Shown in pieces: positions 16,399 through 26,664 of a stretch of 64,000 nt of DNA. The stretch comes from Sanguibacter suarezii NBRC 16159 (GTDB lineage: Bacteria > Actinomycetota > Actinomycetes > Actinomycetales > Cellulomonadaceae), in the NCBI RefSeq assembly GCF_001552735.1, contig NZ_BCRT01000021.1:372001-436000 (forward strand), written 5' to 3'. Below the pieces are notes generated by a model. The model was not told where the DNA came from, did no database searches, and saw only the letters and a program-made list of their open reading frames with translations. A program made the position numbers and the translations under genes. The stretch's first letter is position 1. Each line of letters starts with the position of its first letter.

Positions 16399-17316
16399 TC
16401 ACTTGATCGATCCGCGCATCACGCCGGAGATGACCCACCGCTGGGCGAACAGGTAGACGATCAGCAGCGGGGCCATGGCCATGAGGTAGGAGGCGAAGGC
16501 AGCGGTGTAGTTGGTGTTGAACTGCCCCTGGAACACGTAGTTGGCCAGCGGCAGCGTCTGTGCGGACGGGTCGGAGAGCACCACGAGCGGCAGGATGAAG
16601 TCGTTCCACGCCCACACGCACGTCAGGATGCCCACAGTGGCCAGCATCGGGGACATCAAGGGGAAGATGACCTTGCGGAAGACCGTCCACGTCGTCGCGC
16701 CGTCGAGCAGCGCGGCTTCTTCCAGCTCGACCGGGATCGACCTGATGAACGCCACGAAGAACAACGTGTTCGTCGACAACCCGAACACCGTGTAGAGCAG
16801 GATCAGGCCGGCCTGGTTGTCCAGCCCCATCAGCGCCGTCTGCTTGACCACCGGCAGCATGATGATGGGGAACGGCACGAAGATGGCCGAGACGAGGTAG
16901 AAGTAGATGCCCTTGAAGAACTTGCGGTGCATGTTCCGGGCGATGGCATAGGCGACCATCGAGTTGGTCGCCAGGGTCAGCAGCACCGCGCCGACCGTGA
17001 TGAGGGCGGTGTTCATGAGCGCCCGCGGGAAGTTCGTGAGGTTCCACGCGTCGGCGAAGTTCTGCAGGTGGATCGAGGTCGGCAGCTCGAAGCCGGTCCC
17101 GCCCAGCTGGTCGGGGGTCTTCAGGGCCGTCACGACCGTGAAGTACAGCGGGATCAGGATGGTCAGGGAGCAGACCATGAGCAGGGCTGTGATCCACCAG
17201 TTGATCTGGCGGCCGTCCTCGTCAGTGCGTGCCCGACGACGGACCGTGCGCCGGGGGGCGGGGGTCGTCGCGGGGGCGGCGACCTGGGCAGGCTCGGGGC
17301 TGAGGGTGGTGGTCAT
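16399..17316 (-). CDS. Sugar ABC transporter permease (MalG/MsmG type)
   Basis: A 305-residue integral membrane protein with six predicted helices. The cytoplasmic EAA loop reads EEAALLDGATTWTVFRKVIFP, with the conserved EAA and downstream G. This matches CUT1-type carbohydrate permeases of the MalG group, which are the second permease of the pair. A Pro/Arg-rich cytoplasmic N-terminus precedes helix 1. It overlaps the first permease by 4 bp and ends an operon with a binding protein and an alpha-galactosidase. No ATPase gene follows. Confidence 0.92.
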   Translation of the reverse strand: MTTTLSPEPAQVAAPATTPAPRRTVRRRARTDEDGRQINWWITALLMVCSLTILIPLYFTVVTALKTPDQLGGTGFELPTSIHLQNFADAWNLTNFPRALMNTALITVGAVLLTLATNSMVAYAIARNMHRKFFKGIYFYLVSAIFVPFPIIMLPVVKQTALMGLDNQAGLILLYTVFGLSTNTLFFVAFIRSIPVELEEAALLDGATTWTVFRKVIFPLMSPMLATVGILTCVWAWNDFILPLVVLSDPSAQTLPLANYVFQGQFNTNYTAAFASYLMAMAPLLIVYLFAQRWVISGVMRGSIK

Positions 17317-18260
17317 GAGGGCGAAGACTCCCGACGTTGCAGGACGCGCAGCTGGAACAGTGAGATGGCGACGATGACGAGCAAGAAGATCACTGCGTTC
17401 GCCGTCTGGTAGGCGTACTCCCCGCCTTGGAAGCCGCCGCGGTAGATGAGCAGCGACACCGACTGCGTGGACGTCCCCGGGCCGCCGTCGGTGAGAGCGA
17501 CGATGTGGTCGAACACCTGGAGGAAGTTCTTCAGCGACAGCACCATGTTGATCGTGAAGAACGCCGCGATCAGCGGGAAGGTGATCGAGGAGAACTTGCG
17601 CACGGGCCCCGCCCCGTCGAGGGAGGCTGCCTCGTACACCTCACCCGGGATGGTCTGCAGGCCGGCCAGGTAGATGATGATGTTGAAGGCCGCGGCCTGC
17701 CACACCGCGAGGATGACGATCCCGACCCAGGCCAGGTCCGGGTTGGCCAGGATGGACGACGACAAGGCCGTGATGCCCAGCCGCTCGGCGATCTCAGGCA
17801 GAGAGTTGGAGAAGAGGTAGTTGAAGACGTAGCCGACGATGAGGATCGAGAGGATGTTGGGGATGAAGAAGATCCCGCGCATCCCGGTCTGGAACTTGAT
17901 CTTCGCGTTGAGGCCGAGGGCGACCGCCAGGGAGATGACGTTCACCGCGACCGTGGCGACGAGGGCGAAGCCGAAGGTGAACAGATACGCCTTGATCACC
18001 TGGTCGTCCTTGAACAGGTTGACGTAGTTGTCGAACCAGGTGAAGTCCCAGCTTCCGTAGCCGGCGTAGTTCGTCATCGAGAAGAACATGCCGGTGAGCA
18101 CGGGAACCGTGTGCAAGACGAAGAACAGGACGACGGCCGGGATGACCATCCAGTAGAAGGTCGGGGAGATCCGGCCCGCGCCGGTCCGTCTGCGCCGGGT
18201 CAGTCGGGTGCGCGCGTCAGGCGGCACGAGCGGGGCGCGCGTTGCTGAGGTTGTTGCCAT
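17313..18260 (-). CDS. Sugar ABC transporter permease (MalF/MsmF type)
   Basis: A 315-residue integral membrane protein with six predicted helices. The EAA loop is VYEAASLDGAGPVRKFSSI, matching the first permease of CUT1-type importers. The N-terminus is basic and cytoplasmic. The ATG follows the binding-protein gene by 12 bp, and its end overlaps the second permease by 4 bp. The likely substrate is an alpha-galactoside such as raffinose or melibiose, from the neighbouring GH36 enzyme. Confidence 0.92.
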   Translation of the reverse strand: MATTSATRAPLVPPDARTRLTRRRRTGAGRISPTFYWMVIPAVVLFFVLHTVPVLTGMFFSMTNYAGYGSWDFTWFDNYVNLFKDDQVIKAYLFTFGFALVATVAVNVISLAVALGLNAKIKFQTGMRGIFFIPNILSILIVGYVFNYLFSNSLPEIAERLGITALSSSILANPDLAWVGIVILAVWQAAAFNIIIYLAGLQTIPGEVYEAASLDGAGPVRKFSSITFPLIAAFFTINMVLSLKNFLQVFDHIVALTDGGPGTSTQSVSLLIYRGGFQGGEYAYQTANAVIFLLVIVAISLFQLRVLQRRESSPS

Positions 18261-18272
18261 GGTCGTGCTCCG

Positions 18273-19571
18273 TCATCTCTTGGTCGAGCGGGCCGCGACC
18301 TTGCGCCACTCGTTGTCGAGGTCTGTGAGGAAGGCATCGGTGTCGCCGTCGAGGACCAGTTGCTGGGCGAGCGGCTGCAACGGGATCGACGCGGGGATCT
18401 GATGGTCGATGTATCCGGTGATCCGACCCTGTGCCACGAAGTCGTTCAGGCCGGCCAGGTACGGGTTCGTCGACGGCTCGGCGTCGACGAGCGGGGAGAA
18501 GGTCGACTGCGCCTCGCCGTAGGCGGCGACGTGCTCAGGCCGCATGAGGTAGGCGATGAACTTGTCGACCTCAGCGCGGTGGGGGGTGTCCCGTCCGGCG
18601 GCGAGAACCACGTCGACGCCCGTGACCAGCACGTTCTCGGCAGGGTCGTTCGAGGCGGGGTAGGGGAAGGTGCCGAGGTCCAGGTCGGGGTTGTTCGCCA
18701 GGATCGGGGCGATGGCAAACGTTCCCTGCAGGTACATCGCGGCCTCACCGTCGGCGAAGGCCTTGTTGCCGGCGTTGTAGTCGCGGCTGGCCGCGCCCTT
18801 CTGGTTGTAGGAGAACAGCTTCGTGATCTTCTCCGCCGCCTCTCGGTAGTCCGCGCTGAACGACACCGCCGAGTCAGCGTCGACGTCCGTGCCCTCGGCG
18901 CGCAGGTCGTCGAAGAAGTTCTCCGGTAGCAGGGCAGCGCCCAGGTTGTTGAAGGCCGGCATGACCGGCCACTGCTCCTTGAGCGTCCCGTAGAAGGCTG
19001 TGATGCCCGCCGCCTGGAACGTGTCCGCAGCCGCGATGAGCTCGTCCCAGGTCTGGGGGACCTCGACGTCGTGCTCAGCGAAGATCGTCTTGTTGTAGAT
19101 GATGCTCGACGCCGCGAGGGCGAAGGGCACACCGCTGATCTCGTCGCCGAACTGGCCCAGGTCGGTGACGATCTTGATCGACGCGTCGGCGACCGTGGCC
19201 AGCGCGGGGTTGGCGGACATGTCGGCGAATATCCCGGCCTCGGTGAGCTCACCAAAGGTCCCGTTGGCGTTGAGCGTCATGACGTCGGGGACCTTGTCCT
19301 TGACGAGCAGCGTGCGCAGCGCGGTGTCGGCCTCCGGCTGGTGGTTCTGCACGACGGTGATGCCGGGGTTCTCCGCCTCGAAGCCGGCGATGAGCCGGTC
19401 GAAGTCAGCCACGGCTTCCGGCTTGAACTGGAAGAAGTTCAACGTGACCTGATCGGAGTCGGTCGAGCAGCCGGCGACGGCGGCCATCATGAGCGCCGCC
19501 AGGGAGATCGTGGCGGCACCCTTGGTCAGGCGCCGACGGCGTCGTCGGGGTTGGGGGTTGTCCTGGTGCAT
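18273..19571 (-). CDS. Sugar ABC transporter substrate-binding lipoprotein
   Basis: A 432-residue protein. A very basic N-region (RRRRRR) and a hydrophobic stretch end at the lipobox VAGC (Cys near residue 35), so it is anchored outside the membrane. The remainder is a cluster B/UgpB-MalE-like solute-binding fold, including NAGNKAFADGEAAMYLQG. It is encoded between the alpha-galactosidase and two permeases on the same strand. Binding of an alpha-galactoside is inferred from that context. Confidence 0.92.
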   Translation of the reverse strand: MHQDNPQPRRRRRRLTKGAATISLAALMMAAVAGCSTDSDQVTLNFFQFKPEAVADFDRLIAGFEAENPGITVVQNHQPEADTALRTLLVKDKVPDVMTLNANGTFGELTEAGIFADMSANPALATVADASIKIVTDLGQFGDEISGVPFALAASSIIYNKTIFAEHDVEVPQTWDELIAAADTFQAAGITAFYGTLKEQWPVMPAFNNLGAALLPENFFDDLRAEGTDVDADSAVSFSADYREAAEKITKLFSYNQKGAASRDYNAGNKAFADGEAAMYLQGTFAIAPILANNPDLDLGTFPYPASNDPAENVLVTGVDVVLAAGRDTPHRAEVDKFIAYLMRPEHVAAYGEAQSTFSPLVDAEPSTNPYLAGLNDFVAQGRITGYIDHQIPASIPLQPLAQQLVLDGDTDAFLTDLDNEWRKVAARSTKR

Positions 19572-19680
19572 GCTGCGCCTCCGTGCGCGAGTGATGAGTC
19601 ACGACCCGGCCGCCAGCGGCCTGTCGCAGGGTGGAGCATCGTGGGTGGTGCTGAGCGGGCGGGTCGACCGCCCCGCTCGG

Positions 19681-21804
19681 TCAGAGGGCCCGGACGTCGA
19701 TGAGGAGCAGCTCTTCGGGGTAGAGGATCGGCGCCTGCAGGCCGGCGGTGGCCAGCGCCCGGCCAGTGGTGGTGACTCCGTCCTGGGCCCACAGCAACGG
19801 CGACTGCCCCGGGCCGGGGACTGCGTCGAAGGGCTCGGCGAGGCGCACGGTGTAGCTGCGCAGCGGGTCCAGGCCGGGCAGGTGCAGGCGCCCGGTCGGG
19901 TAGTTCGCGCTCGTCGTGCGCTGGGTGATGGTGAACAGGGCGCGCGAACCGTCGGCTGCCACCACCCCGCGCAGGTCCATCGACTCGTCGGGCAGGTCGG
20001 CGTGGACGACGCGGCCGGTGTGGGCGAGGTCGCGGACGGCCTTGTGCGCACCGACCCAGCGGGTCAGCTCGGCCTCCTCGGCATCGGTGAGGCGGGAGAT
20101 GTCCCACTCGATGCCCAGGTGGTGGAAGAAGGCGATGCCGGCCCGCAGGGACAGGTCGTGGCTGCGGTGGGTCGAGTGCGAGCGCGGCCCGGAGATGTGG
20201 GCGCCCATGAGCTCGGGCGGCAGCAGAAGTCCGGTGTAGCGCTGGTTGTCCAGCCGCTCGATCGGGTCGATACAGTCGCTCGTCCAGATCCGGTCGGTGC
20301 GCTCCAGGATGCCCAGATCCACGCGCGCCCCGCCCGAGGCGCAGGACTCGATCTCGAGCCCGGGGTGACGAACCTTGAGCTCGTCCAGCAGCCGGTACAG
20401 CGCCAGGGTGTGCTCGTGCACGACGACGCGACCGGTGCGGGCGTCGCCCGCGCCGAGCAGGTCGCGGTTGTGGTCCCACTTGATGTAGGCGATGTCGTAG
20501 GTGCTGAGCAGGTCGTCGATCCGGGTCAGGATGTAGTCGAAGGCCTCGGGGATCGCCAGGTTGAGCACCTGCTGCTGGCGGGCCGGGACGGGCAGGCGGC
20601 CGGCTGGCTGCAGCAGCCAGTCCGGGTGGGCGCGAGCCAGGTCGGAGTCGGGGTTGACCATCTCCGGCTCGAACCACAGCCCGAACTCCATGCCCAGGTT
20701 GCGCACGGTGGAGATCAGCGGGTCGAGACCCTCCGGCCACACGTCGGCGTCGACGTACCAGTCACCCAGGCCCGCGGTGTCGTCGCGGCGGCCCAGGAAC
20801 CAGCCGTCGTCGAGCACGAAGCGCTCGACGCCCACGCGTGCGGCGCGCTCGGCGAGGGCGGTCAGGGTGGCGAGGTCGTGGTCGAAGTAGACCGCTTCCC
20901 AGGTGTTGAGGGTGACCGGGCGGGGGCGGGTGGGGTGCACGGCACGGCCGCGGACCTCGGTGTGGAAGCGCCCGGCGAGCTCGTTGAGCCCCTCGCCCCA
21001 GGAACCCATCGCGAGCGGGGTGGTGTAGGACTCCCCCGGTGCCAGGACCAGCTCGCCGGCCAGCAGCAGCTCGCTCGCCTGGAGGAAGGACTCGGCGGTG
21101 ACGGTGCGCTCGGCGGCCAGGCGGTGGTTGCCGCTCCACGCCACGTGGACGGCGTGGACCAGGCCGGACTCGAAGCCGAAGCCGCGCTCGCCGGCGGCGA
21201 GCAGCAGGCTGGCGTCGGCGCCGGGGCGGCCCTTGCGGCTCTCCCGCAGGTGGATGCCCACGGTGAGGTCGCGGCGCTGGGGGGAGCGTTCGCGCAGGTG
21301 GCGTCCGGTGGTGTCGAGGATCTCGGTGGCCGTGGCCGGGAGCGGGAAGGTGGGGGCGAGCGCGCCGAGCTCGAAGGGGGTGTCGGCGAGGTTGGTGAGG
21401 GTGAGGCGCTGGGTGAGCAGCCCGGCGGGGGTGACGTCGAGCTCGACGAGGAGCTCCAGGCCGGCGACGTCGTCGCGGGCGGTGAACGTCGCGCTGTGCT
21501 CGGTCGCGGTGTGGCTGGTGAGCGCGAGGGCGCTGGAGAAGAGCAGTCCGGCGCGGTGGCCGTCGAGGCCGGGGGTGCCCTGCCAGCCGAAGGCGTCCTG
21601 CGGGAGCAGGGTGAGGCGAGCCGGCACGTCGATGCCGCCGGAGACCCGTTGCGGCACCGCTGCCAGGGCCAGTCCGTCGAGCTCGGCCGTGGTGAGGTCA
21701 CCGAGGTCGGTCCCCCAGTGCACGATGGCCGGCAGCCCGTCAGTGGTCAGATCGAGGACGACGCTCGTGTCGCCATTGCGCAGGTGGAGGGTGCTACGTT
21801 GCAT
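19681..21804 (-). CDS. Alpha-galactosidase, glycoside hydrolase family 36
   Basis: A 707-residue enzyme of the usual GH36 length, with an N-terminal beta-sandwich, a (beta/alpha)8 barrel and a C-terminal beta domain. The nucleophile is Asp444 in YIKWDHNRDL, and the acid/base is likely Asp510 in TSDCIDPIERL; CASGGARVDLG lies between them. There is no signal peptide, so it acts inside on imported raffinose- or melibiose-type sugars. It is the first gene of the operon with the binding protein and permeases. There is no ribosome-binding site, and a consensus promoter places the start site at the ATG, so it is probably leaderless. Confidence 0.93.
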   Translation of the reverse strand: MQRSTLHLRNGDTSVVLDLTTDGLPAIVHWGTDLGDLTTAELDGLALAAVPQRVSGGIDVPARLTLLPQDAFGWQGTPGLDGHRAGLLFSSALALTSHTATEHSATFTARDDVAGLELLVELDVTPAGLLTQRLTLTNLADTPFELGALAPTFPLPATATEILDTTGRHLRERSPQRRDLTVGIHLRESRKGRPGADASLLLAAGERGFGFESGLVHAVHVAWSGNHRLAAERTVTAESFLQASELLLAGELVLAPGESYTTPLAMGSWGEGLNELAGRFHTEVRGRAVHPTRPRPVTLNTWEAVYFDHDLATLTALAERAARVGVERFVLDDGWFLGRRDDTAGLGDWYVDADVWPEGLDPLISTVRNLGMEFGLWFEPEMVNPDSDLARAHPDWLLQPAGRLPVPARQQQVLNLAIPEAFDYILTRIDDLLSTYDIAYIKWDHNRDLLGAGDARTGRVVVHEHTLALYRLLDELKVRHPGLEIESCASGGARVDLGILERTDRIWTSDCIDPIERLDNQRYTGLLLPPELMGAHISGPRSHSTHRSHDLSLRAGIAFFHHLGIEWDISRLTDAEEAELTRWVGAHKAVRDLAHTGRVVHADLPDESMDLRGVVAADGSRALFTITQRTTSANYPTGRLHLPGLDPLRSYTVRLAEPFDAVPGPGQSPLLWAQDGVTTTGRALATAGLQAPILYPEELLLIDVRAL

Positions 21805-21810
21805 GGATAA

Positions 21811-21839
21811 TTTTTAGACGGAAAGAATTGCCATGTCAA
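21811..21839 (-). promoter_or_regulatory. Consensus sigma-A promoter of the alpha-galactosidase operon
   Basis: On the minus strand TTGACA (21839-21834) is followed by a 17-bp spacer and TAAAAA (21816-21811). The ATG begins 6 bp after the -10, so transcription would begin at or next to the start codon. AT-rich arms around the spacer and -10 (GGCAATTC and AATTATCC) form an imperfect dyad that may be a ROK operator. Confidence 0.7.
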
Positions 21840-21939
21840 CCCGGCCGATTTGCCGCCTTTGTTCGATCGCTTCCCCGCGCAGGGCTCCGAATAGTACGCT
21901 GAGGGAAAATAATGTCCTCCGACTAGGAGAAACACGGCT

Positions 21940-23079
21940 ATGACCTCGCAGGTGAGCCCGCCACTCAGTGACTCCGCACGCGAACTCGCCCGCGAAGTCA
22001 TCGTCCGTGGGCCCATCTCGCGAGGCGAGCTGGGCCGTCGCCTCGGCCTCTCCCCCGCGAGCCTGACCCGTCTGAGCAAGCCGTTCTTCGACCAAGGCAT
22101 CTTCGTCGAGGGAGCCGAGCTCACCGACGGCGGGGTCGGACGCCCGGCCCGTCCCCTCGACGTCCGCGTCGACGCGCTGACCTTCGTGGGCATCAAGATC
22201 ACCGGGGACACCGCCGTCGGGGTGAGCACGGACCTGCGCGCCAATGAGCTCCACCACGCCGACGCCAGCTTCACCTCCACAGACCTGCCGGCGGTCCTGG
22301 ACGCCATTGAGAGCGTCGTCGACGCCCTGGGCGGGGCCGAGCGCTTCGCGGGGATCGGCGTCAGCCTCGGCGGGAACGTCACCGGCGACGGCGTCGTGCA
22401 GCGCGCCCCCTTCCTCGCCTGGCGCGACGTCGACCTCGCGAAGGCGGTCCGCGACCGGCTCGCGCTGCCCACCACGGTCGAGAACGACGTGGTCGCCCTC
22501 ACCGCGGCCGAGCACTGGTTCGGCGCAGCCCGGGGACGCACGGACTTCGCCGTCATCACGGTCGGGGCGGGGGTCGGCTATGGGCTCGTCATCAACGACC
22601 GCGTCATCCGTACCCACGACGTCGGGCTCGGGCTCCTGGGGCACTTCCCCCTCGACCCGGCCGGCCCGGTGTGCATGGAGGGCCACCGCGGCTGCTCCAC
22701 AGCGATGCTCTCGATGCCGAGCATGACCGCCCAGGTGGCCACCGCCCTCGGCCGTCCCGTCAGCTACGCGGAGGTGCTCGAGCTCGCCGCAGCCGGGAAC
22801 GCCGCGGCCCGCGCCGTCGTCGACTCCGCCGGGCGGGCACTGGGGCACCTGGTGGCGGCAGTGAGCAACATCGCCATGGTCTCCACCGTGGTCCTGGCCG
22901 GCGAGGGCATCGCCCTGCTCGACGTCATCGACCCGGTGTTCACCGCGGCTCTCGCCGCGGACCGCGACCCCGACGCCAGCCCGCTCGAGCTGCTCGTCGA
23001 CGCGACCGGCTTCACCTCGTGGGCGCAGGGCGCCGCCGCCGTCGCGATCCAGGACAGCATCGGTTCACTAGGATCCTGA
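21940..23079 (+). CDS. ROK-family transcriptional regulator
   Basis: A 379-residue protein. A winged helix-turn-helix (about 15-75, LGRRLGLSPASLTRLSKP) precedes a ROK sugar-kinase-like domain with GIGVSLGGNVTGDGVV and the zinc-site region CMEGHRGC, a variant of CxCGxxGC. ROK regulators of this shape usually repress sugar operons. The ATG has AGGAGA upstream. It is divergent from the alpha-galactoside operon across a 135-bp AT-rich region, and that operon is the obvious target. Confidence 0.9.
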   Translation: MTSQVSPPLSDSARELAREVIVRGPISRGELGRRLGLSPASLTRLSKPFFDQGIFVEGAELTDGGVGRPARPLDVRVDALTFVGIKITGDTAVGVSTDLRANELHHADASFTSTDLPAVLDAIESVVDALGGAERFAGIGVSLGGNVTGDGVVQRAPFLAWRDVDLAKAVRDRLALPTTVENDVVALTAAEHWFGAARGRTDFAVITVGAGVGYGLVINDRVIRTHDVGLGLLGHFPLDPAGPVCMEGHRGCSTAMLSMPSMTAQVATALGRPVSYAEVLELAAAGNAAARAVVDSAGRALGHLVAAVSNIAMVSTVVLAGEGIALLDVIDPVFTAALAADRDPDASPLELLVDATGFTSWAQGAAAVAIQDSIGSLGS

Positions 23080-23096
23080 CCCCCCACCCCTCCCCC

Positions 23097-23184
23097 CGAA
23101 CTCGTGAGCCCTACGCCGAACTCGTGAGCCACGACTGATCCCATCCCGGTAGCTCACGAGTTCGGCGGACCATTCACGAGTTCG
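23097..23184. repeat. Convergent 20-bp iteron array, copy B (2+2, 24-bp gap)
   Basis: CGAACTCGTGAGCC begins at 23097 and 23117. The reverse complement core CTCACGAGTT begins at 23153, with a variant (TTCACGAGTT) at 23173. The period is 20 bp in both arms. The inner cores are 24 bp apart, 10 bp less than at most other copies. It lies between the convergent ROK and groEL genes. Confidence 0.9.
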
Positions 23185-23249
23185 GCGAGCTCCGGGGCCG
23201 TGGTGTGGGCCCGGTTGGGGGGAAGCGCGCGTTCGGCGCCGGGCAACGA

Positions 23250-23295
23250 CAGAGGGCTGGTCCGCCCGGGGTATCCCGGGCGAACCAGCCCTCTG
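23250..23295 (-). terminator. groEL terminator hairpin
   Basis: CAGAGGGCTGGT (23250-23261) pairs with ACCAGCCCTCTG (23284-23295), and an inner CGCCCGGG/CCCGGGCG stem closes on the GTAT loop. One mismatch separates the two stems. It lies 30 bp past the groEL stop codon, between groEL and repeat copy B. Confidence 0.8.
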
Positions 23296-23324
23296 GCAGC
23301 GCTAAGGCGCAGTGCGGGGTGGAC

Positions 23325-25106
<1,782 letters not shown>

Positions 25107-25114
25107 CGCCATTA

Positions 25115-25141
25115 TTGGCACTCGACACACGAGAGTGCAAG
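25115..25141 (-). promoter_or_regulatory. CIRCE element 2 (HrcA operator)
   Basis: On the minus strand CTTGCACTC, nine bases, then GAGTGCCAA, again with the exact 9-bp spacer. It lies 8 bp from the first element, so groEL has a tandem pair. Confidence 0.85.
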
Positions 25142-25218
25142 GTGACATCGCCCTTTTCCCTGATCCTCGGTACGCCGAACGCGGAATGCCTGCCGCCGAC
25201 GCAGGATACTGTTCAGTC

Positions 25219-26664
25219 GTGACCCTCCTCACACCGGACAACGACGTCGGCCCGGACCCCGGCACCGCCCCCAGCGCCGTCCGCGGCACCCCGAGGCCAC
25301 GGCCTGGCCGGCGCCCGCGCCGTGCCGCCCCCGCCCGCCTGCGACTTCGTCGCGCGGTCGTGTCCGGCGTCGTCATCACCCTGGTCGGGACGGGGATCAC
25401 CGCGGGTGCCTGGGTGGCCGAGCGCGGGCCGTTCACCCCCGTGCCGACCACCGCGATCGTGCCGCTCGCCTCGACCAGCCTGGCCGTCGCCCCCGACGGC
25501 ACCCGCACCCCGCTGGCCCCTGGCAGCGGCCTCGTCTTCCTCGAGGGCAGCCGCGTCGCGGTGACCGACCCGTCTGCGGCGACCGCGGCCGAGGAAGCCA
25601 CCGCCCAGGAGATGCGTGACTGGCTCGCCGCCGGCACGGTCCCCGGCGCCGGGACGGAGTTCGAGGACATGGCCACCAACGCCCTCCTGGACATCTACGC
25701 CCTGACCCTGGACGACGGCGCCGTCGTGGCCGGCTGGACCCCGCACTGGCGCTACGCCTGGCCGCGGGACAACGCCTTCGTGGCCGTCGCCCTCGCCGCG
25801 ACCGGGCACACCGACGACGCCCTCGAGGTCCTGGAATTCTTGCAAGGCGTGCAGTCCTCCGACGGTTCCTTCCAGGCCCGGTACCTGCCTGACGCCTCCG
25901 GCCCGCCCGACGACCGCGGGGTGCAGACCGACGCCACCGGATGGTCCCTGTGGGGCGCCTCAGCCGTCATCGCGAGCATCGAGGACCCCCAGCGTCGCGC
26001 GGACGCGGCCCGCACGCTCGCCCCGCTCATCGAGCGCAGCACCGCTCACATCCTCTCCCTGACCAAGGACGGCACGGCCCTGCCGCCGGCGTCCCCGGAC
26101 TACTGGGAGAAGCGCACCCGCAAGGCGACCCTGGGGACGTCAGCCCCGCTGCTCATGGCCCTGCACGGGGCCGGCGACCTCATGACCCTGCTCGACGAAC
26201 CACGCCGGGCGAGCGCCGCCGCCTCCGCCGCGACGACCTTCGACGCGGTGGTCAAGGACGCCTTCGGCCCCACCTTCCCGCGAGAGAAGGGCGGCTCCGC
26301 CGTCGACACCGCGGTGGCCTTCCTGCTCCCGCCCTTCGCCGCGACCGCCGACGACGACGTGCTCACCGCCTGGCGCGCCGCACCGGCGACGATGGCCCGG
26401 GCCGGCGGCGGGCTCGCACCCGGCGCCGGGTGGAAGCAGGACGGTATCTCCTGGACGCCCACCACCTCCGTGTTCGCCATGACCGCGGCGTGCTCCCAGG
26501 AGAGCGAGGCCGCCCTGGGCTGGCTGCGCTGGGTGGACTCCCACCGCACCACGACCGGGTCCATCCCGGAGAAGGTCCTCTTCGACGGCTCCCCCGCCCA
26601 GCTCGCCCCGCTCGCCTGGTCCAGCGCGAACGTGCTGCTCGCCCTCAGCTGCCTGGACGGCTGA
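25219..26664 (+). CDS. Membrane-anchored GH15-like (six-hairpin) glycosidase
   Basis: A 481-residue protein. A basic, Pro/Arg-rich cytoplasmic tail (1-50) precedes one membrane helix (about 50-70). An extracytoplasmic alpha/alpha toroid follows, with the glucoamylase-type signature YAWPRDNAFVA and later DGISWTPTTSVFAM. GH15 enzymes hydrolyse alpha-glucosidic bonds; the substrate here is unknown. GTG 25219 was chosen because the longer frame from 24985 runs through the groEL promoter and CIRCE elements. It is tail-to-tail with an oxidoreductase and overlaps it by 20 bp. Confidence 0.75.
   Translation: MTLLTPDNDVGPDPGTAPSAVRGTPRPRPGRRPRRAAPARLRLRRAVVSGVVITLVGTGITAGAWVAERGPFTPVPTTAIVPLASTSLAVAPDGTRTPLAPGSGLVFLEGSRVAVTDPSAATAAEEATAQEMRDWLAAGTVPGAGTEFEDMATNALLDIYALTLDDGAVVAGWTPHWRYAWPRDNAFVAVALAATGHTDDALEVLEFLQGVQSSDGSFQARYLPDASGPPDDRGVQTDATGWSLWGASAVIASIEDPQRRADAARTLAPLIERSTAHILSLTKDGTALPPASPDYWEKRTRKATLGTSAPLLMALHGAGDLMTLLDEPRRASAAASAATTFDAVVKDAFGPTFPREKGGSAVDTAVAFLLPPFAATADDDVLTAWRAAPATMARAGGGLAPGAGWKQDGISWTPTTSVFAMTAACSQESEAALGWLRWVDSHRTTTGSIPEKVLFDGSPAQLAPLAWSSANVLLALSCLDG

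Noticed and set aside
18360-18929. Plus-strand open frames opposite the sugar-binding protein
   Set aside because: They are third-position GC shadows with no start signal or domain; the minus-strand lipoprotein is certain.
19489-21810. 773-residue plus-strand open frame opposite the alpha-galactosidase
   Set aside because: It is a shadow of the GH36 gene, whose catalytic motifs are intact.
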